DNA of 64,000 bases from Lobulomyces angularis (Eukaryota; Chytridiomycota; Chytridiomycetes; Lobulomycetales; Lobulomycetaceae), in assembly GCA_027604685.1 (NCBI GenBank), contig JADHYX010000055.1, positions 1-64,000 of the forward strand, written 5' to 3'. Made by a program: the position numbers and the translations under genes. Shown here one piece after another: positions 32,987 through 47,136 of this stretch. How positions within the stretch are numbered: position 1 is the stretch's first letter; each line of letters opens with the position of its first letter. A model generated the notes under the pieces. That model was given only the letters and a program-made list of their open reading frames with translations, ran no database searches and had not been told where the DNA came from.

Positions 32987-35558
32987 TTACTCCTCATGCA
33001 ACCTAAGGTACTCACTGTTTAACATTTGGTTACAACCAAAAGAACTATAATCGCTGGCAAACTCTTCGTTGATACTGATTAAAGTATTTTCAAATTTTAA
33101 TTTTATCTCAGTAAATTGATTGTTAAGAGTAGCTTTCACTCTCCTAAAAAAAGTTTTAAAATTTCTAAACTATATAAAACTCACATCTCAACCTCTTTAA
33201 TTTTTATTTCCGCTTCTTCCTTTTCTTTAATAAGATTTTCATACTTTGATTGAATTTCTTGCAACAAATGCAATTTGTTCTGTTCCAATCCTGCTTTTTC
33301 CTCTGTCAACTTTGCTATTACTTGTGACTTTAAGGTTAACGTCTCCTCAAAATGCAAGTTTAAGGATTCATATTCACTCTTACAAAGGTGCAATTCTTTT
33401 TCATACTTTGTTTTTAGAATCTCCTTAGAACCTTCAATAGTTTTAACTTTTTCATTATATAATGACAATTCTTCTGCAAGTTTTGTTCGTAAGTCCATAA
33501 CTTCTTTTTGCAAATTTTCAGTTAATTGAGTGTGTTCATTTATAAGATTAACTTTTTCCTCCTCTGTTGTCCTGAAAAAATAATTACGTCAATATATATA
33601 TAAACATAAACAAATAACTTTAGGTAGTCAGCAGTCTTTTCAGAGAACTCGATACCCAATCTTGTTTCCATTTCACTTAACTGAAAATTAAATTTAGAAA
33701 TTTCATTTTCAAGTTCAACACTTTTTGCATTCAACTTCTGCTGTAACATGTTATTTTCAAATGTAAGTTTTTTGCTAGTAAAGAATAAATATTGATATTT
33801 CTGGATATTCAAACTTACAATTTTTCATCCAATTTTTCAAATTTGTCCAGCGCGGAGGCCAACTCTTGTTGATAATTTGATAATGTAGCTGATTTTTCTC
33901 TTAATACCCTAATGCAAACATTAAATTTTAAAATTTTTTTGTTCAGTTTACCGTTCAGTTTTAAATTTTTCATCTTCTGATGCAATAAATTTCTGGTTTA
34001 ATTCTTCTATTTGATCCAAATACATTTTTTTTTCCATATTCATTTGAATTTTAATCAACTCCATCTCCTCTATTAGCTTACTGATTTTTTCATCACTATT
34101 TCGTTGAAGCTGCTCCATGTACGTTGTTTGTTTTTCAGCAGCGCTAAAAAAGATGTTAAATTGAAGCAAAAAATGCACTACCTTTCCATTTCTTGTATTT
34201 GATCAGCACGATCTGTGATCAAGGCTTCTTTGCCACTTAAGTCGTTTTTGAGTTTCAAAATTCTTTCCTTTAGCAAGGATATTTCTGAATTATTGGAGTC
34301 CACTTCGTTAATAAAACCATTTACAGGTTCCACATTCAACACATTGTGCAATTCTGTAGTTTCGTTAACTAAATCGTTAATATTCATGGGTGAATCAGCA
34401 GCATTAGTAGCACAGATATTCCCAACGCTACTCTCACCATCTGAATCTCCTGATAATAAAAAACAGATTTTTTGATTAAAGAGCAATTATACGTTTTAGT
34501 GTTACCAAAATGTTCTTGAATAGCATCTTGGATTTCAGTGATTTCAGTGTCCTCATTCGAATGATTGAGCATTACCGCAGATTCATCAAAATCATATATA
34601 ACTGACTCATTTATACAAATAGTAGAACTTTCTTGGGTTATTGTACTTGCATTGGCTGCTTGCAATAATCTCTTTAACTCATTTTCTTTGACAAAAATAT
34701 TATCTCTTAACTCTTTTCTCTCTTTTTTTAAATCTTGAATTTCCTTGAGTAATTCCCTACCTGCATACAAAAAAAAAATTAATTTATTTATTATACATAT
34801 GAATCCGAAATACATTCTCTATGTTTTTCGTCAAAGTTTCGTTTAAGCTCTTCAATTTTTTCTCGTAACTCATTTTCTGTACTTTCCAAATCTCGAATTC
34901 TCAAATTTGAGATGTTTCTTTCTCGTCTGATTTGGCTGTAAAAAAAAAAAAAAAAAAAAAACAAAATATTAAAAATTATGGAAATAATTTTCTTTGTAAT
35001 TAAATACTTAATTTCCTGTGATAAATTTCCAATCGAAGAAGGAGTTTCGCTTAATTTCCTTTGGTACTTTCTACTTGTCGTCGGAGCCACGATACGTCCA
35101 AATTTTAATGGGGTACAAGATTTTCTCCCGCTGGATGTGCAATAAGGCTGATGATCCGGAACTTCCTTGCTATAATCAATCGTTGGAGTTTGGTTGAAAC
35201 GTCTGGAAAATCTATTATTAGGAGATGCAATGGAAAATTTATTATAGTCGTGATCTATAACCTTTCCTTCTTTAACCAAAAGTTTTATCTTTTTCAATAT
35301 TGAAACACTAAAATTTACAGGTATTTTCTATAGAGAAGCAGAAATTATTATCAAACTACACGAGAAAATAAAGTACCTCATCATTTGCTTGCGCTTCATT
35401 CATGTAAGCACGTCTAATCGCCTGCAAAGAAACTCCTCTTGGTTTGATTTTTTTGTTTGCTTTCAAGAATTCTAAAATAAAACTTTCATACTTCTGTGCA
35501 TTGGTCGTCTATAAGCTTAATTAGTTAATTACATCATTCAAAATATTGGATTAACCAT
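32987..35558 (-). CDS. Coiled-coil protein with winged-helix-like N-terminal domain
   Basis: The first exon seems to hold only the ATG (35556-35558). The next exons read TTNAQKYESFILEFLKANKK, RGVSLQAIRRAYMNEAQAND, then KIPVNFSVSILKKIKLLVKE and GKVIDHDYNKFSIAS. This helix-helix-helix-hairpin pattern resembles the globular (H15) winged-helix domain of linker histones, though I would not call it without a profile search. A Ser/Pro/Arg-rich linker follows (RFSRRFNQTPTIDYSKEV, TPLKFGRIVAPTTSRKYQRK), with TP and SP sites that could be phosphorylated. Roughly 500 residues of coiled coil make up the rest, in many exons (e.g. 33181-33513), ending with LNSEYLRLHEE. Possible roles include a chromosome, spindle or nuclear scaffold; this is inference only. 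Confidence 0.5.
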
Positions 35559-35946
35559 TATTTCTGACTTTGTTTTGGAATTTAGTTTAAGAAAACTGTG
35601 TATTAAAAAATTTTCTTTGAAGGATTTCTTAAGTGACCACATTTAATTTTAAGTGACTTCCCATTGACAAAAACAAAATTTAAAATATCTCTCAAGTTAT
35701 TAAGATCGTAGCAATAAATAGTCTGTAATGACAGCTTTAAAACTGACAAAATAAACTTAATTATACATGAGATTCTGGGTGACCATAATTAAATTTTGAA
35801 ACAAAAGAATGAAGTTTCAACAATTTTAATGAAAATCGACACATTTTTTTAAGTGTATCTAATAATTAAATAGAATGAACTGTCAATTCTCGCTATCTTT
35901 ATGTTAAAATATATTAATGCTCTTGGTTTTATAATAGGTTTAAAGA

Positions 35947-36891
35947 TTAAATTAAAGTGCTTGTTAAAGAAGAATTCGAATTATAGTCAGAGTTAGGAGT
36001 TAGAATGAAACGGGAACTATTTTCAATGGTAACGTGAAATTCCTAAATAAAAAATGAATTTTAGTAAAAAACAGCAAACATACCAAATCCGCCGATAATT
36101 CATCCACACCAAAATGTTCTCCATGACGATAAAAGTTTCCTGCAGTAAGAATTCGAAAGGAAACATTTTGCGGTGCACGATAATTCCATTCCACTACCGA
36201 ATTCTGAATTTGTTTCTTAAAAAAAAAAAAATGTCAAAAAAGCAAAAAAATTTGAATTCTCACTTGAACATTCCCCAAAAAGCTAGTAAACCAATATTTA
36301 GTAAATAATGGCCAACATATCACGACGGATAATATTATTAAAAAAAAAAAGAAGGCCAAATTTAATCTTGAGGACAACATTAAACAAAACATAATGAAAA
36401 CTAACAGTGTTAATAGTATCAGGCAACAAATTTTTAAAACTGAGTAATATTTTGCTCTGGTACAGTGTGCTTCAATCAAAAGTTTATTTAGTTCCAAAAT
36501 GTGCGACCTGAATAATACTTCTGGAATCTCATTAATTAATGCTAATGGTATATTTTCCTGAAAAAGTGGAGGGATTTCAGGGGATTCAGTAGCTACTGGT
36601 GTAATGATGTAGCAATCTTTTCCATCTGTTAAAGAAAAAAATAAAATAAAATAATTATATTGATAATTAAAAAATAATTAATTTCAAAACAATGATTCAT
36701 GTATTATTCCAATTACCTATAGTCGTCTTTCGCTTGCAAGTACCACTCGAAATTCTTCGCGAACCTTTTAAATTTTCAATTAAAGGAGCAATTTCAACAG
36801 ATATACTAGTCCGCTTTTCCCAAGTGTTATTTATTGCATTTTTTAAAGTGACTATTGATTTGCTTTTTTTTAATTTTTGGTATTGGTTCAT
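35947..36891 (-). CDS. Membrane protein with two hydrophobic helices, unknown function
   Basis: Exons join from ATG at 36891 (MNQYQKLKKSKSIVTLK) to TAA at 35947. A basic, Ser-rich N-terminus precedes DGKDCYIITPVATESPEIPP, then two close transmembrane segments (KICCLILLTLLVFIMFCLML and LAFFFFLIILSVVICWPLF). The C-terminal part includes QNSVVEWNYRAPQNVSFRIL, AGNFYRHGEHFGVDELSADL, FHVTIENSSRFIL. I recognise no family. The beta-rich C-terminal half may be a folded domain on one side of the membrane. Confidence 0.55.
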
Positions 36892-37388
36892 AAATAATTA
36901 TTTTTTAATTTTTTATTATAACGGGTAAAATTTTTTTTGGTGCAACAATGCAGCCCCCGATAAGTTTACAATTTTACAAAAAGTATAATCAACTAAACTC
37001 AATAAGAGTATTTAGAAAGAAAGAATAAGTTTTTAATTAAAATAAAGGGGTTGAGATTCATTTGAGATTGTTCTCTCTACTGCATCTTTTAAATTTAAGT
37101 AACAACATCTTTTCTTTTCCTCAATTTTATTTTTTGTAATTTGAACAATTTTTTTTGCATTTTCATTCTGAACACATCATACTCCTATGGCATAAAAAAA
37201 TAACAATGTTTTAAGTAATTAACTGCACTGTGAACATTACTTTGAAAGTATTGGACAATCTTATTGAAATAATTTTAAATCTTGTTCCATATATGTTTCA
37301 AAATCAACGATATACAGAAAAAAAAAAAATTGTTGCAAAAACATAGATGAAAAAAACTAATTTATGCAACAGACGCTTAAGAAACTTT
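36892..37388. other. Intergenic region, possibly holding one small gene
   Basis: Mostly A/T-rich. The stretch 37095-37184 (minus) reads EYDVFRMKMQKKLFKLQKIK to a stop. It can be joined across a 39-nt GT-AG intron (37185-37223) to NKIVQYFQSNVHSA, but no start codon was found. Confidence 0.4.
37095..37290 (-). CDS. Tentative small basic protein, 5' end not found
   Basis: Last exon 37095-37184 and a preceding exon ending at 37224 keep one frame across a short intron. The C-terminus is strongly basic (KIKLRKRKDVVT). Upstream a stop blocks the frame, so a first exon is missing or the whole reading is chance. Unrecognised. Confidence 0.25.
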
Positions 37389-38468
<1,080 letters not shown>

Positions 38469-38592
38469 TTTATTTTTCTTATTCAGTAGATCTGTTACAC
38501 AACACACAAATCATAAAAATATAAATATAAGAGAAACTAATTAGAAAGAACATAATTTTCTAATAAAAAAAAAAGGCCAACTCATGAGTAAG

Positions 38593-39787
38593 TTAATTAA
38601 TCCATGGGAAATCTGGATTTCCAAAGTAAAATCCACTCCCACTATTGCAACTACACATTTCAAAAAAATAAAAATAAATAAATGAAAAGTACGAAAAATT
38701 GAAAAATCATCTTCATGGGTGTTTTCTTTTTTATTCACTTACATTAAATTATTTATAGTTTTTAAATATTTTTTAAACTGCAAAAATTGGGCATCAGTTT
38801 TAATTCCAATTATATCAATGATTAATGGAGCCACAAAACGTAAATCTACAGCCATCAAAAAATAATTCGTAAACTGTTTAAAACAACTAAGTTTATAGAT
38901 ATGTTAATAGTTGGGAACAATAAATTTTTATTTTTTTATTTACGGGTCACAGATCACTTTTGACATTGACCATGCGCAACTGTTGTTGCAATAACCAAAG
39001 ATGCCTGTCGAAGCTACTCCTTGAATAAACATTTTTTGCAAATTCTAAGTAAGTTTAATACAACAAAATTAATTGATATAACTTGATGCCAATTTTTTTA
39101 CATTAAAAAAGGTTGCGGCACAATAAGTACCCTCACTTTTTTCCATTTTGCAAACTTGACTTGCTCCGTTTTGTTTATCTAAACGATAATTTTGGAAAAA
39201 GTTTGGTGTCAATCCGGTGATGGATCCATTGTTTATATATACTTCTTTAGGATTTTGACACTTCAAAAAAACTAGATAAGAAAATTTTTATTTTTTTGTT
39301 TTTTTACTGTCGCTTGCAGAGCTTTTTGAAAGTTGTAACTAATTTTTGAACAGGAAGATATTGTACACAGCGGATGAATCCAATTTTGAACTGTCGACTT
39401 TACATCTGATGTATATTCCACTTTTCCTTGAAATGCACATTCTTGTATATATACTTTATAAACTTGTTCTAATACCGTTTGACAAGTGGCTGTTGCTGAA
39501 AATTATAATAGTAATATAAAAACTAGGTGTAAAACTTTAATTTTTAACGTACCTTGGTTTCCGTTTTGACGATTTTGCTCAAGGTTTATTAATCCTAATG
39601 TGGCAGTTCGATATGCTAGGTCCAAACTACCTTTACTGGGCTCTAAAAATTCCAATAATTCTTGCAACTCTCCCTCTTCCTCAGATAAGGTTATAGTTCC
39701 TTGTTCAATAACGGGAGAAGATTGCACAAGTCTGGCTAGAGTTAACAGTATCCTAAGAAAAACTGTTTGTAGCCCTTTTTGTTTCAT
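38593..39787 (-). CDS. Cys-rich secreted protein, unknown function
   Basis: Exons join from MKQKGLQTVFLRILLTLARL (39787, signal peptide) to a stop at 38593. The mature part begins VQSSPVIEQGTITLSEEEGE and includes ATATCQTVLEQVYKVYIQEC, WIHPLCTISSCSKISYNF, FLKCQNPKEVYINNGS, QVCKMEKSEGTYCAATFF, GYCNNSCAWSMSKVICDP, and ends ICNSGSGFYFGNPDFPWIN. More than ten Cys are spread over about 300 residues, consistent with a disulfide-stabilised extracellular or wall protein. No family recognised. The last exon was chosen in the frame giving a Cys/Gly-rich end (intron from a GTAAGT donor near 38751); an alternative frame reads VVAIVGVDFTLEIQ. Confidence 0.6.
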
Positions 39788-40323
39788 ATTTCTTGGATAA
39801 AACTTTATTATATTTTTTTTTTTGACTAGGAATGTTTATAAAAAATTTTTTTTACTATAGTTTTAAAGTTTATTTTTTTATTTTTATTTTATATCCAATC
39901 AGACCAAAAATGTAAACAATATATCTTCTTTCAATAAAAAATAAAGAATTGTAAGTGTATAATGCCTAAAAAATAAAAGTTAAATTCCGTTAGAAAATAG
40001 TTTGTCAATTGATGAGGAACTGTTATTAACGACAAAAAATTACAAAAGTTTATCGAATGGTTATTTGATTTCTGTCTTTATTTATTCCGTAAAACTACAT
40101 TGTTAAAAGAAAAAATAAATAGTTACACCTCATTAACCCAAAAAAACAAGATGCTCCTTTTACTCTTTATAGCTTCTAGTTAGTGAAAAACATGATATTT
40201 CCCCTTTTTCGAGGAATAAGTTGATAAACAAAAAAAAAAAAAAAAATAAACAAAAATTAATTATAATATTAAAGGTTCATTCGTAAACTTAAATTTTGTA
40301 AATGCCTTCACATTTATTTATTT
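39788..40323. other. Intergenic region
   Basis: Contains the promoter of the secreted Cys-rich protein and the 3' flank of PP1. A/T-rich; no gene or repeat seen. Confidence 0.5.
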
Positions 40324-41587
<1,264 letters not shown>

Positions 41588-42244
41588 TTTTTAAACTATA
41601 GCTTATGATAAATTCTTTTAATATAACTGTTTATGTTTTTAGAGAAACAATACTAAATTTGAATCTTAGTTGTTTTCAGTACTTTTTAAATGGAATTTTA
41701 AATCTTAGATTTTGATAAAATGTTTTTAAATCAACTACTCTTTCAAAATATGTTACACAAAGTTTTTGGTGAATGTTTTGATATTTATGCTTGTGAAGAA
41801 GAATATGAGCTCAAACCTAACTTTCATTGAGAAAATAAGTATATTAAAAAATTCAAGAAATATTTTTGTTAAACTTTATTCAGTGATTAAAAAGTAACTT
41901 TTTGAATTGTAATTTTTATGAACACCACAGTAGAAAAGTATTTGGTTGTTTTTTGTAACTCACCAATATGATGTAGCGGTGTAGTTGTTAAGAGCAGAAT
42001 GAAAATATGTTTTATGTCAGAAATTTCTTTTAAGATTTGAAATAAAATCTACAATTTTTATTAATTTTGTGATTGGGCAAAATTGAGGGATACAAATTGA
42101 ATTTTAATCAAAGTCTCCATTTGTTAAAGAATAAAACTGGATAAAGAAAAAGGAAGCTCCACGGCAAAAGATTATGATTTTCTCAACAAAAATAATACTA
42201 ATACAATAGGATCTGTGTAACAACTATAAAAAAAAAAACTTTAC
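41588..42244. other. Divergent intergenic region between PP1 and bS21m
   Basis: A/T-rich, presumably holding both promoters. Around 41978-41996 a piece slightly resembles a tRNA D arm but lacks other arms. No gene seen. Confidence 0.45.
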
Positions 42245-42541
42245 ATGTTTAAAACAATAACTAAATTTTTCTGCAGAGGCTATCGAGGCCACATTTCAGA
42301 TAATAGAGATTTTAGTTTGGGACGGTCAATTAAAGTAAAAGGAACAAATATTACGCAAGCCTATTTTGACTTGAAACGAGTCTTAGAGGAAAGTAAGGTG
42401 AGGGAAACTGTAAGATACCAAGAAAGGTTTGAGAGACCTACTGATAAACGAAGAAGAAAAAAGAAAGAATCCAATTTTAGGCAATATATGAAACATATGA
42501 AAAAACAAATTACTTTGGCTCATGACTTGAAAAAGAGGTAA
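42245..42541 (+). CDS. MRP21: Mitochondrial small ribosomal subunit protein bS21m
   Basis: A 98-residue basic protein. The N-terminus (MFKTITKFFCRGYRG) is basic and amphipathic like a mitochondrial presequence. The bS21 core follows: RSIKVKGTNITQAYFDLKRV, LEESKVRETVRYQERFERP and DKRRRKKKESNFR, matching the S21 helix pair and basic tail. It belongs to the mitoribosome small subunit near the mRNA path. The reading ends AAG AGG TAA, but AG|GTAAGC there is also a good donor. A 50-nt intron to an acceptor near 42590 would replace the end with about 16 other residues, so the exact C-terminus is open. Confidence 0.8.
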   Translation: MFKTITKFFCRGYRGHISDNRDFSLGRSIKVKGTNITQAYFDLKRVLEESKVRETVRYQERFERPTDKRRRKKKESNFRQYMKHMKKQITLAHDLKKR

Positions 42542-43050
42542 GCACTTAACTACTTAATCCTACTCATGTTAATTAATAATTGCTTCAAGGACTGAAATCG
42601 ATAACAAAAATTATGATTATATACATATAAAAGGAATTTAAATTTTAAAAAGTTAATTAAGTTGGTGCAAAATTGTATCAGAGTTTTTGACTGTTAGTAT
42701 TATAAAAAAATAATGATAACTGAATGTTTTCTTGAAATTTTTTTTTTTTTTTTTTGTAAATTTTTGCTATGATTTCTTCTCACTGTTTAAAATGGCTACC
42801 ATAAGAACAATAAAAAATTAAAAGTGAAGTTATTACGAGCTCGGTAGGAAAGGCATGAAGGAGATGATTGATTTGATGTTTTGTTGTTGTATATGTTGCT
42901 GTACCACTATAATCAACATAGTGGTTCTAAGTATTGTATAACTCATTTATATACGCCTCCCTGGCGCCTCAAAATCAAAATATAATTGATTGATTTCAAT
43001 TGTCGATTTTGTTTTTTTAATCTACCAACAATTCACAACACAAATTCATA
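42542..43050. other. Intergenic region upstream of the Vts1/Smaug gene
   Basis: A/T-rich with a more balanced stretch around 42830-42990. That stretch holds an 8-bp perfect hairpin, ACCACTAT (42903-42910) and ATAGTGGT (42918-42925), with a 7-nt loop. It may be promoter, 5' UTR or a small RNA; no known RNA family was recognised. Confidence 0.4.
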
Positions 43051-44454
43051 ATGCATCATTCAAGGTTAGGTGATAATTATCAAAGACCTTCGTCCGAAGC
43101 TGTTTTATCAAGGCCAGTCTCTGATGTGCACAACAGGCATCTCTCTACAGCAACTGAACAACAGCGGCCATCTTCAGATATGGCCCAGCATTCTAATTAT
43201 AAGTCTCCTGAAGCAATTGCTATTGACAGATGGTTTGAAGATTTAAATTATTATGAGCAAACTTTGGAGCAGATGGTTAGCTTGAACACCTCAATTTTTT
43301 TATTTTTTTTAATAAATTTCAATAGGCAAAAACTAAACTAGATAGCAATTTTGTTGATGAATTAAAAGCAATCGAGCAATGGTTTAAAGGTAAGCAAGTC
43401 TATAGTAATTTCATAATTTAAAAATCGTAGTTCTTAGTGAGCCTGAAAGAACTACGGCATTGTATAGCTTACTTCAGCTGCATTGTTCCCCTGTTCAAGT
43501 TCGGTTTTTTTCTACAGTTTTAACTCAAATGGCTAATAAAGGTGGCCCTTCAACAAAAAACAAGCAAAACAACAATACTGTAAATAATAGAAATAGTGCT
43601 AATAGCAATTCGAGTAGACCCTCAAGTATTAATAACGGTTTACCAAGACTTGAAGTGAATGATGGTTTGAATCTTGATGTTTTATTTTATTTTAAACTTT
43701 TCTCTTAGGATTGCTGCCAATGTCACCAAATCCGATGATAAATAATATGTATGATGCATACCAGTAATTATCATTTTGTTTTTAAATAAAATTAATTCAT
43801 AAACTCTATTGATTTAGTACTTCCGACTTACAGCAGCCTATCGGTTCTCCTTTATTACGACCACAGACTCCATCAGAGGCAGCAATTTCCAGTGCTGATT
43901 GGTCAATGAATCCACAAGAATTACCACTGAGAAGCGTTTCACCTTCTCCTATAGTTCCTCCTTCAAGGGGTAGCTCAAAGCAGCATCACCCAGCATCAGG
44001 TTGGGATCATTTGGAGATTGATAAACTGAGACCATTTGGTAGTGAAAGAAATTACGCTGGTAGTGATTTTAGTGATTATAGTGAAAATAACGGAAACTTT
44101 CAAAATGGTAATAATGTTGCTGGAAATGCAACTAATTCTAGTGGAAGGGGAGGGAATGTTATTAATGAAAAGGGAAAAATTCCTGAGTGTGTTGATTTAA
44201 CTCTATTAAATGGTAAGTTTGATGGTATTGTCTTTAAACAATTATTATATTTAGATATTCCTGCATGGTTTCGTAGTTTAAGACTACATAAGTATACACC
44301 ATTATTTGAAAATGACAAGTATGATAAGATAATCATGATGAGTGAAAAGGAACTAGAGGAAAGAGGTGTAGCTGCCTTGGGAGCACGAAGAAAAATGTTG
44401 AAAGTTTTTGAAATGGTTAAATTTGAATTAACGAAAAATGGAATTTCCTATTAG
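43051..44454 (+). CDS. VTS1: Vts1/Smaug-type SAM-domain RNA-binding protein
   Basis: Five or so exons from ATG 43051 to TAG 44452-44454. The N-terminal part has [33 protein letters not shown] and [20 protein letters not shown] then QVRFFSTVL, a helical region typical of fungal Vts1. A long Ser/Asn/Pro-rich linker follows. The C-terminal SAM domain reads [20 protein letters not shown], then [20 protein letters not shown]; the GARRK stretch is the conserved basic surface that binds RNA hairpins. Vts1 and Smaug recognise stem-loops with a CNGG-type loop and recruit deadenylases to degrade the mRNA in the cytoplasm. The SAM region is a close match and the call is strong. Confidence 0.92.
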
Positions 44455-44720
44455 ATGGAGTAGCTAATAAATTTTTAAAGTTATAGTGAATTTTTTTTTT
44501 TTTACTAGAGTATTTTCATTGTTATCTAAAATTATATTTGACATTGTTCTTATAAGAAAAGTAACCCTTTAATTACTTAACATTGTATTTGAAAAGATCT
44601 CAAATTTAACTTAAACAATATAGGTTTAAAAAATAGAAGTTGGTTTAAACTCCGTGCAACACTTTAAAATAAAAAGTCAATATTTTTTAGCAACTTAAAA
44701 AGAAAAAAGTTTTTTAGAAA
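44455..44720. other. Short intergenic region
   Basis: A/T-rich 3' flank of the Vts1 gene and 5' flank of the Gid9 gene; nothing else seen. Confidence 0.4.
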
Positions 44721-46283
44721 ATGACCCAAAAGAGAGAATTAAGTTATGAAGGATTGTTGAGTCTAGAGCAGCCTTTAATAAAAGTAGCATCAATATTTTT
44801 ACTCAGCAATTTCCAAAATTTTTCATTAATACAATTTTTTGAAGGTGCCGTTAGAGCAGTTTAAACGAGCCATAAGAAACAGTCAAAAGTATATTGAAAG
44901 AGAAATGCTTCATCTCAATGCACAGGTCTTGGAATTTAGCAAAAAAAAGGTTCCTAGTTTGGATGACGAGGAGTCACGAAAACAACAGGAAAAAGCGTTA
45001 GATCATTTAATTACCAGATTAGAAATATTAAAAAGAAAGCTAGTAGAAACAAAGCAAGAAGAAGAAATGTTTTGTCAAAGAATTAAGAAAAGGTTGTTTT
45101 TTAATTTAAATTTTTCTTTTTATTATTAAGTTATAACTTCAATTCTCTCAATTTTTTAGATTTATTCATTTAGATGAGTTAAGGCAAATTCAATTTGCAG
45201 ATGGCGAAGATTTTGAGAGATGGAGCAAAGTAAAACTTGATAGGCTATTAGTTGATTTCATGCTGAGAAAAGGATTAATGGAAACTGCGAAATTAACTGC
45301 AGAAGAAATGGGCATAAAAGTAAATAAATTCCAATTCTTGTACGATAAAGAAAAAAAAAAAAAAAAATAGGACTTGGTGGATGTTGAATTATTTACTGCT
45401 AGTAAAAAGATTGAAGAATCAATTTTGAATAGAAGTTGTAGCGAAGCGTTGAGTTGGTGTAATGAGAATAAATCAAGTTTAAAAAAATTGCAGGTAAATT
45501 TTATACCCATTTAAAAAAAGTATTAACAAGGAAAAGAGTACTTTGGAATTTAACTTAAGAATACAAGACTTTGTTGAGCTGATTAGGGCTAAAAAGTCAT
45601 CTGAAGCTATTGTTTATGCTAAAAAATATATAACCCAGTTTGGGGATTTGCATCTGAAAGAAATTCAACAAGCAATGGCATTGCTTTGCTTCTCACCTTC
45701 AACAAATTGTGAAGTATATAAGGTGCGTCGCAATACACGAGTTGTAGCTAACTAAAATTAAATAGAAATATTTTGACTTGAATCGTTGGAAGAAATTAGC
45801 TAAACAATTTCAAACTGATAACTACCTGTTAAATAGTTTAACATCAGAATCAATGTTAAAAATTAGTCTGCAAGCGGGTTTAACGGCGCTGAAAACAAGT
45901 AACTGTTCGAGGGTTGAGGACCAGAACGTAAACTGTCCTTGCTGCTCTGTAGATAGTTTTGGGAAATTGGCTGAGGGTTTACCTATGGCACATCAAGTAA
46001 ATAGGTAAAATTTGTTCAGTACTTATTTGATACTGACAAAAAATTTTGTAGTGTAATTGTTTGTAGAATTTCTGGCGAAATAATGAATGAAAATAACCCA
46101 CCTATGGTTTTACCGAATGGATATGTTTATTCCCAAAATGTAAAAGTTTATAATTTTTAAATTCTAATAACATTTATGCAGGCGTTAAATGAAATGGCGG
46201 AAAAAAATAATGGGAACATTAAGTGCCCCAGAAGTAACTCAACTTTTCATATTTCACAACTTAGAAAAGCTTTTGTTTTATAA
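44721..46283 (+). CDS. FYV10: Gid9/Fyv10 (MAEA) subunit of the GID/CTLH E3 ubiquitin ligase
   Basis: Seven or eight exons from ATG 44721 to TAA 46281-46283. The N-terminus reads LSLEQPLIK then [20 protein letters not shown], a coiled-coil region, and [20 protein letters not shown] (LisH). CTLH/CRA follow in [40 protein letters not shown] and [20 protein letters not shown]. The degenerate RING (Gid type) begins [20 protein letters not shown], then [33 protein letters not shown] and ends [20 protein letters not shown]. In yeast this ligase degrades gluconeogenic enzymes when glucose returns. Gid9 pairs with the RING protein Gid2, which is not in this window. Domain order and the terminal RKxFxL-type end are diagnostic. 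Confidence 0.93.
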
Positions 46284-46458
46284 CCCAGATTATGTTTGTA
46301 AAAATTGTCAAAATACTTTTTTTTTTTTTTTTTCAATATGTAAATATTAAGGGAAATTTAAAATAACAGTTTTTTGGATTGTTATTAATTTTAAAAAAAC
46401 TGGTATTTGTATGAACTGTTTATTTTATATGCAAAAATCAAAAAAAAAAAATACAGAA

Positions 46459-46800
46459 TCACAGTTTTTTGGAAACTTTCTTCTCCCTCTCAATCGTATT
46501 ACCAAGTCGCATTTGAACCAAAAAAAATTTAAATTCTTCTATTTCTGCTTTTGTTAAAATTGAAGGACTAGTGCCTTTTCTATCAACCACATTAATAAGA
46601 TTGATTCTATTAACAGTATCATCAAAACTAACTTTCAGCTTTGAATATTTGGCCTCAGTCTCCACTCTTTTACTTAAAAAAGAAGATAAGTTTGCAAATG
46701 TTGCCTTTGTCTTTTGGACTGCTGAAACTGTCAAGTTCTCGAATGCAACTGGTTTACCAACTTTTCTTGGTATTAATGGTGCAGTTATGTCCTTATCCAT
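46459..46800 (-). CDS. Small conserved-looking protein, unknown function (113 aa)
   Basis: A single-exon frame MDKDITAPLIPRKVGKPVAF to KKVSKKL. It is basic and predicted mostly helical (KYSKLKVSFDDTVNRINLIN, AEIEEFKFFLVQMRLGN). Composition is protein-like, unlike the antisense frames over the same bases. No family recognised. It lies between the 3' end of Gid9 and the SNARE gene. Confidence 0.5.
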   Translation of the reverse strand: MDKDITAPLIPRKVGKPVAFENLTVSAVQKTKATFANLSSFLSKRVETEAKYSKLKVSFDDTVNRINLINVVDRKGTSPSILTKAEIEEFKFFLVQMRLGNTIEREKKVSKKL

Positions 46801-47136
46801 ATGTTTCTTCCAAAAAAAAATTGAAAAGCTTTTTTATACTACTATTGTTTCAACATACTTCACTGTTTTGTTGAATTTAAATATTTTACTGGTCAAGGCT
46901 TTAATTCAATGAAGCAATCTTTCCCACTGTCACTTCCACATTTTGATGAGAGTGCAGAAAAAAATTACTGTTCTGAACAGAAAAGTATTTGATGTAAGAT
47001 TTTCAAATGAATTTTTGAAAAACAGTAGAAAAATGGTAAAAATAATTCAATTACAAAAAAAAAAAAATACTAAAGTATATATATCTATATATAATCAATA
47101 TGAAATTTAAATAATACAATTACTTTTTTTTGCAAT
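46801..47136. other. Intergenic region
   Basis: A/T-rich with a short TATA-like repeat near 47078-47095; no gene seen. Confidence 0.4.

Noticed and set aside
41978..41996. tRNA D-arm-like piece in the PP1-bS21m intergenic region
   Set aside because: No acceptor, anticodon or T arm around it; a chance resemblance.
46571..46912. Plus-strand frames opposite the 113-residue gene
   Set aside because: Phe/Leu-rich composition and lack of flanking signals; the minus-strand protein has balanced composition.
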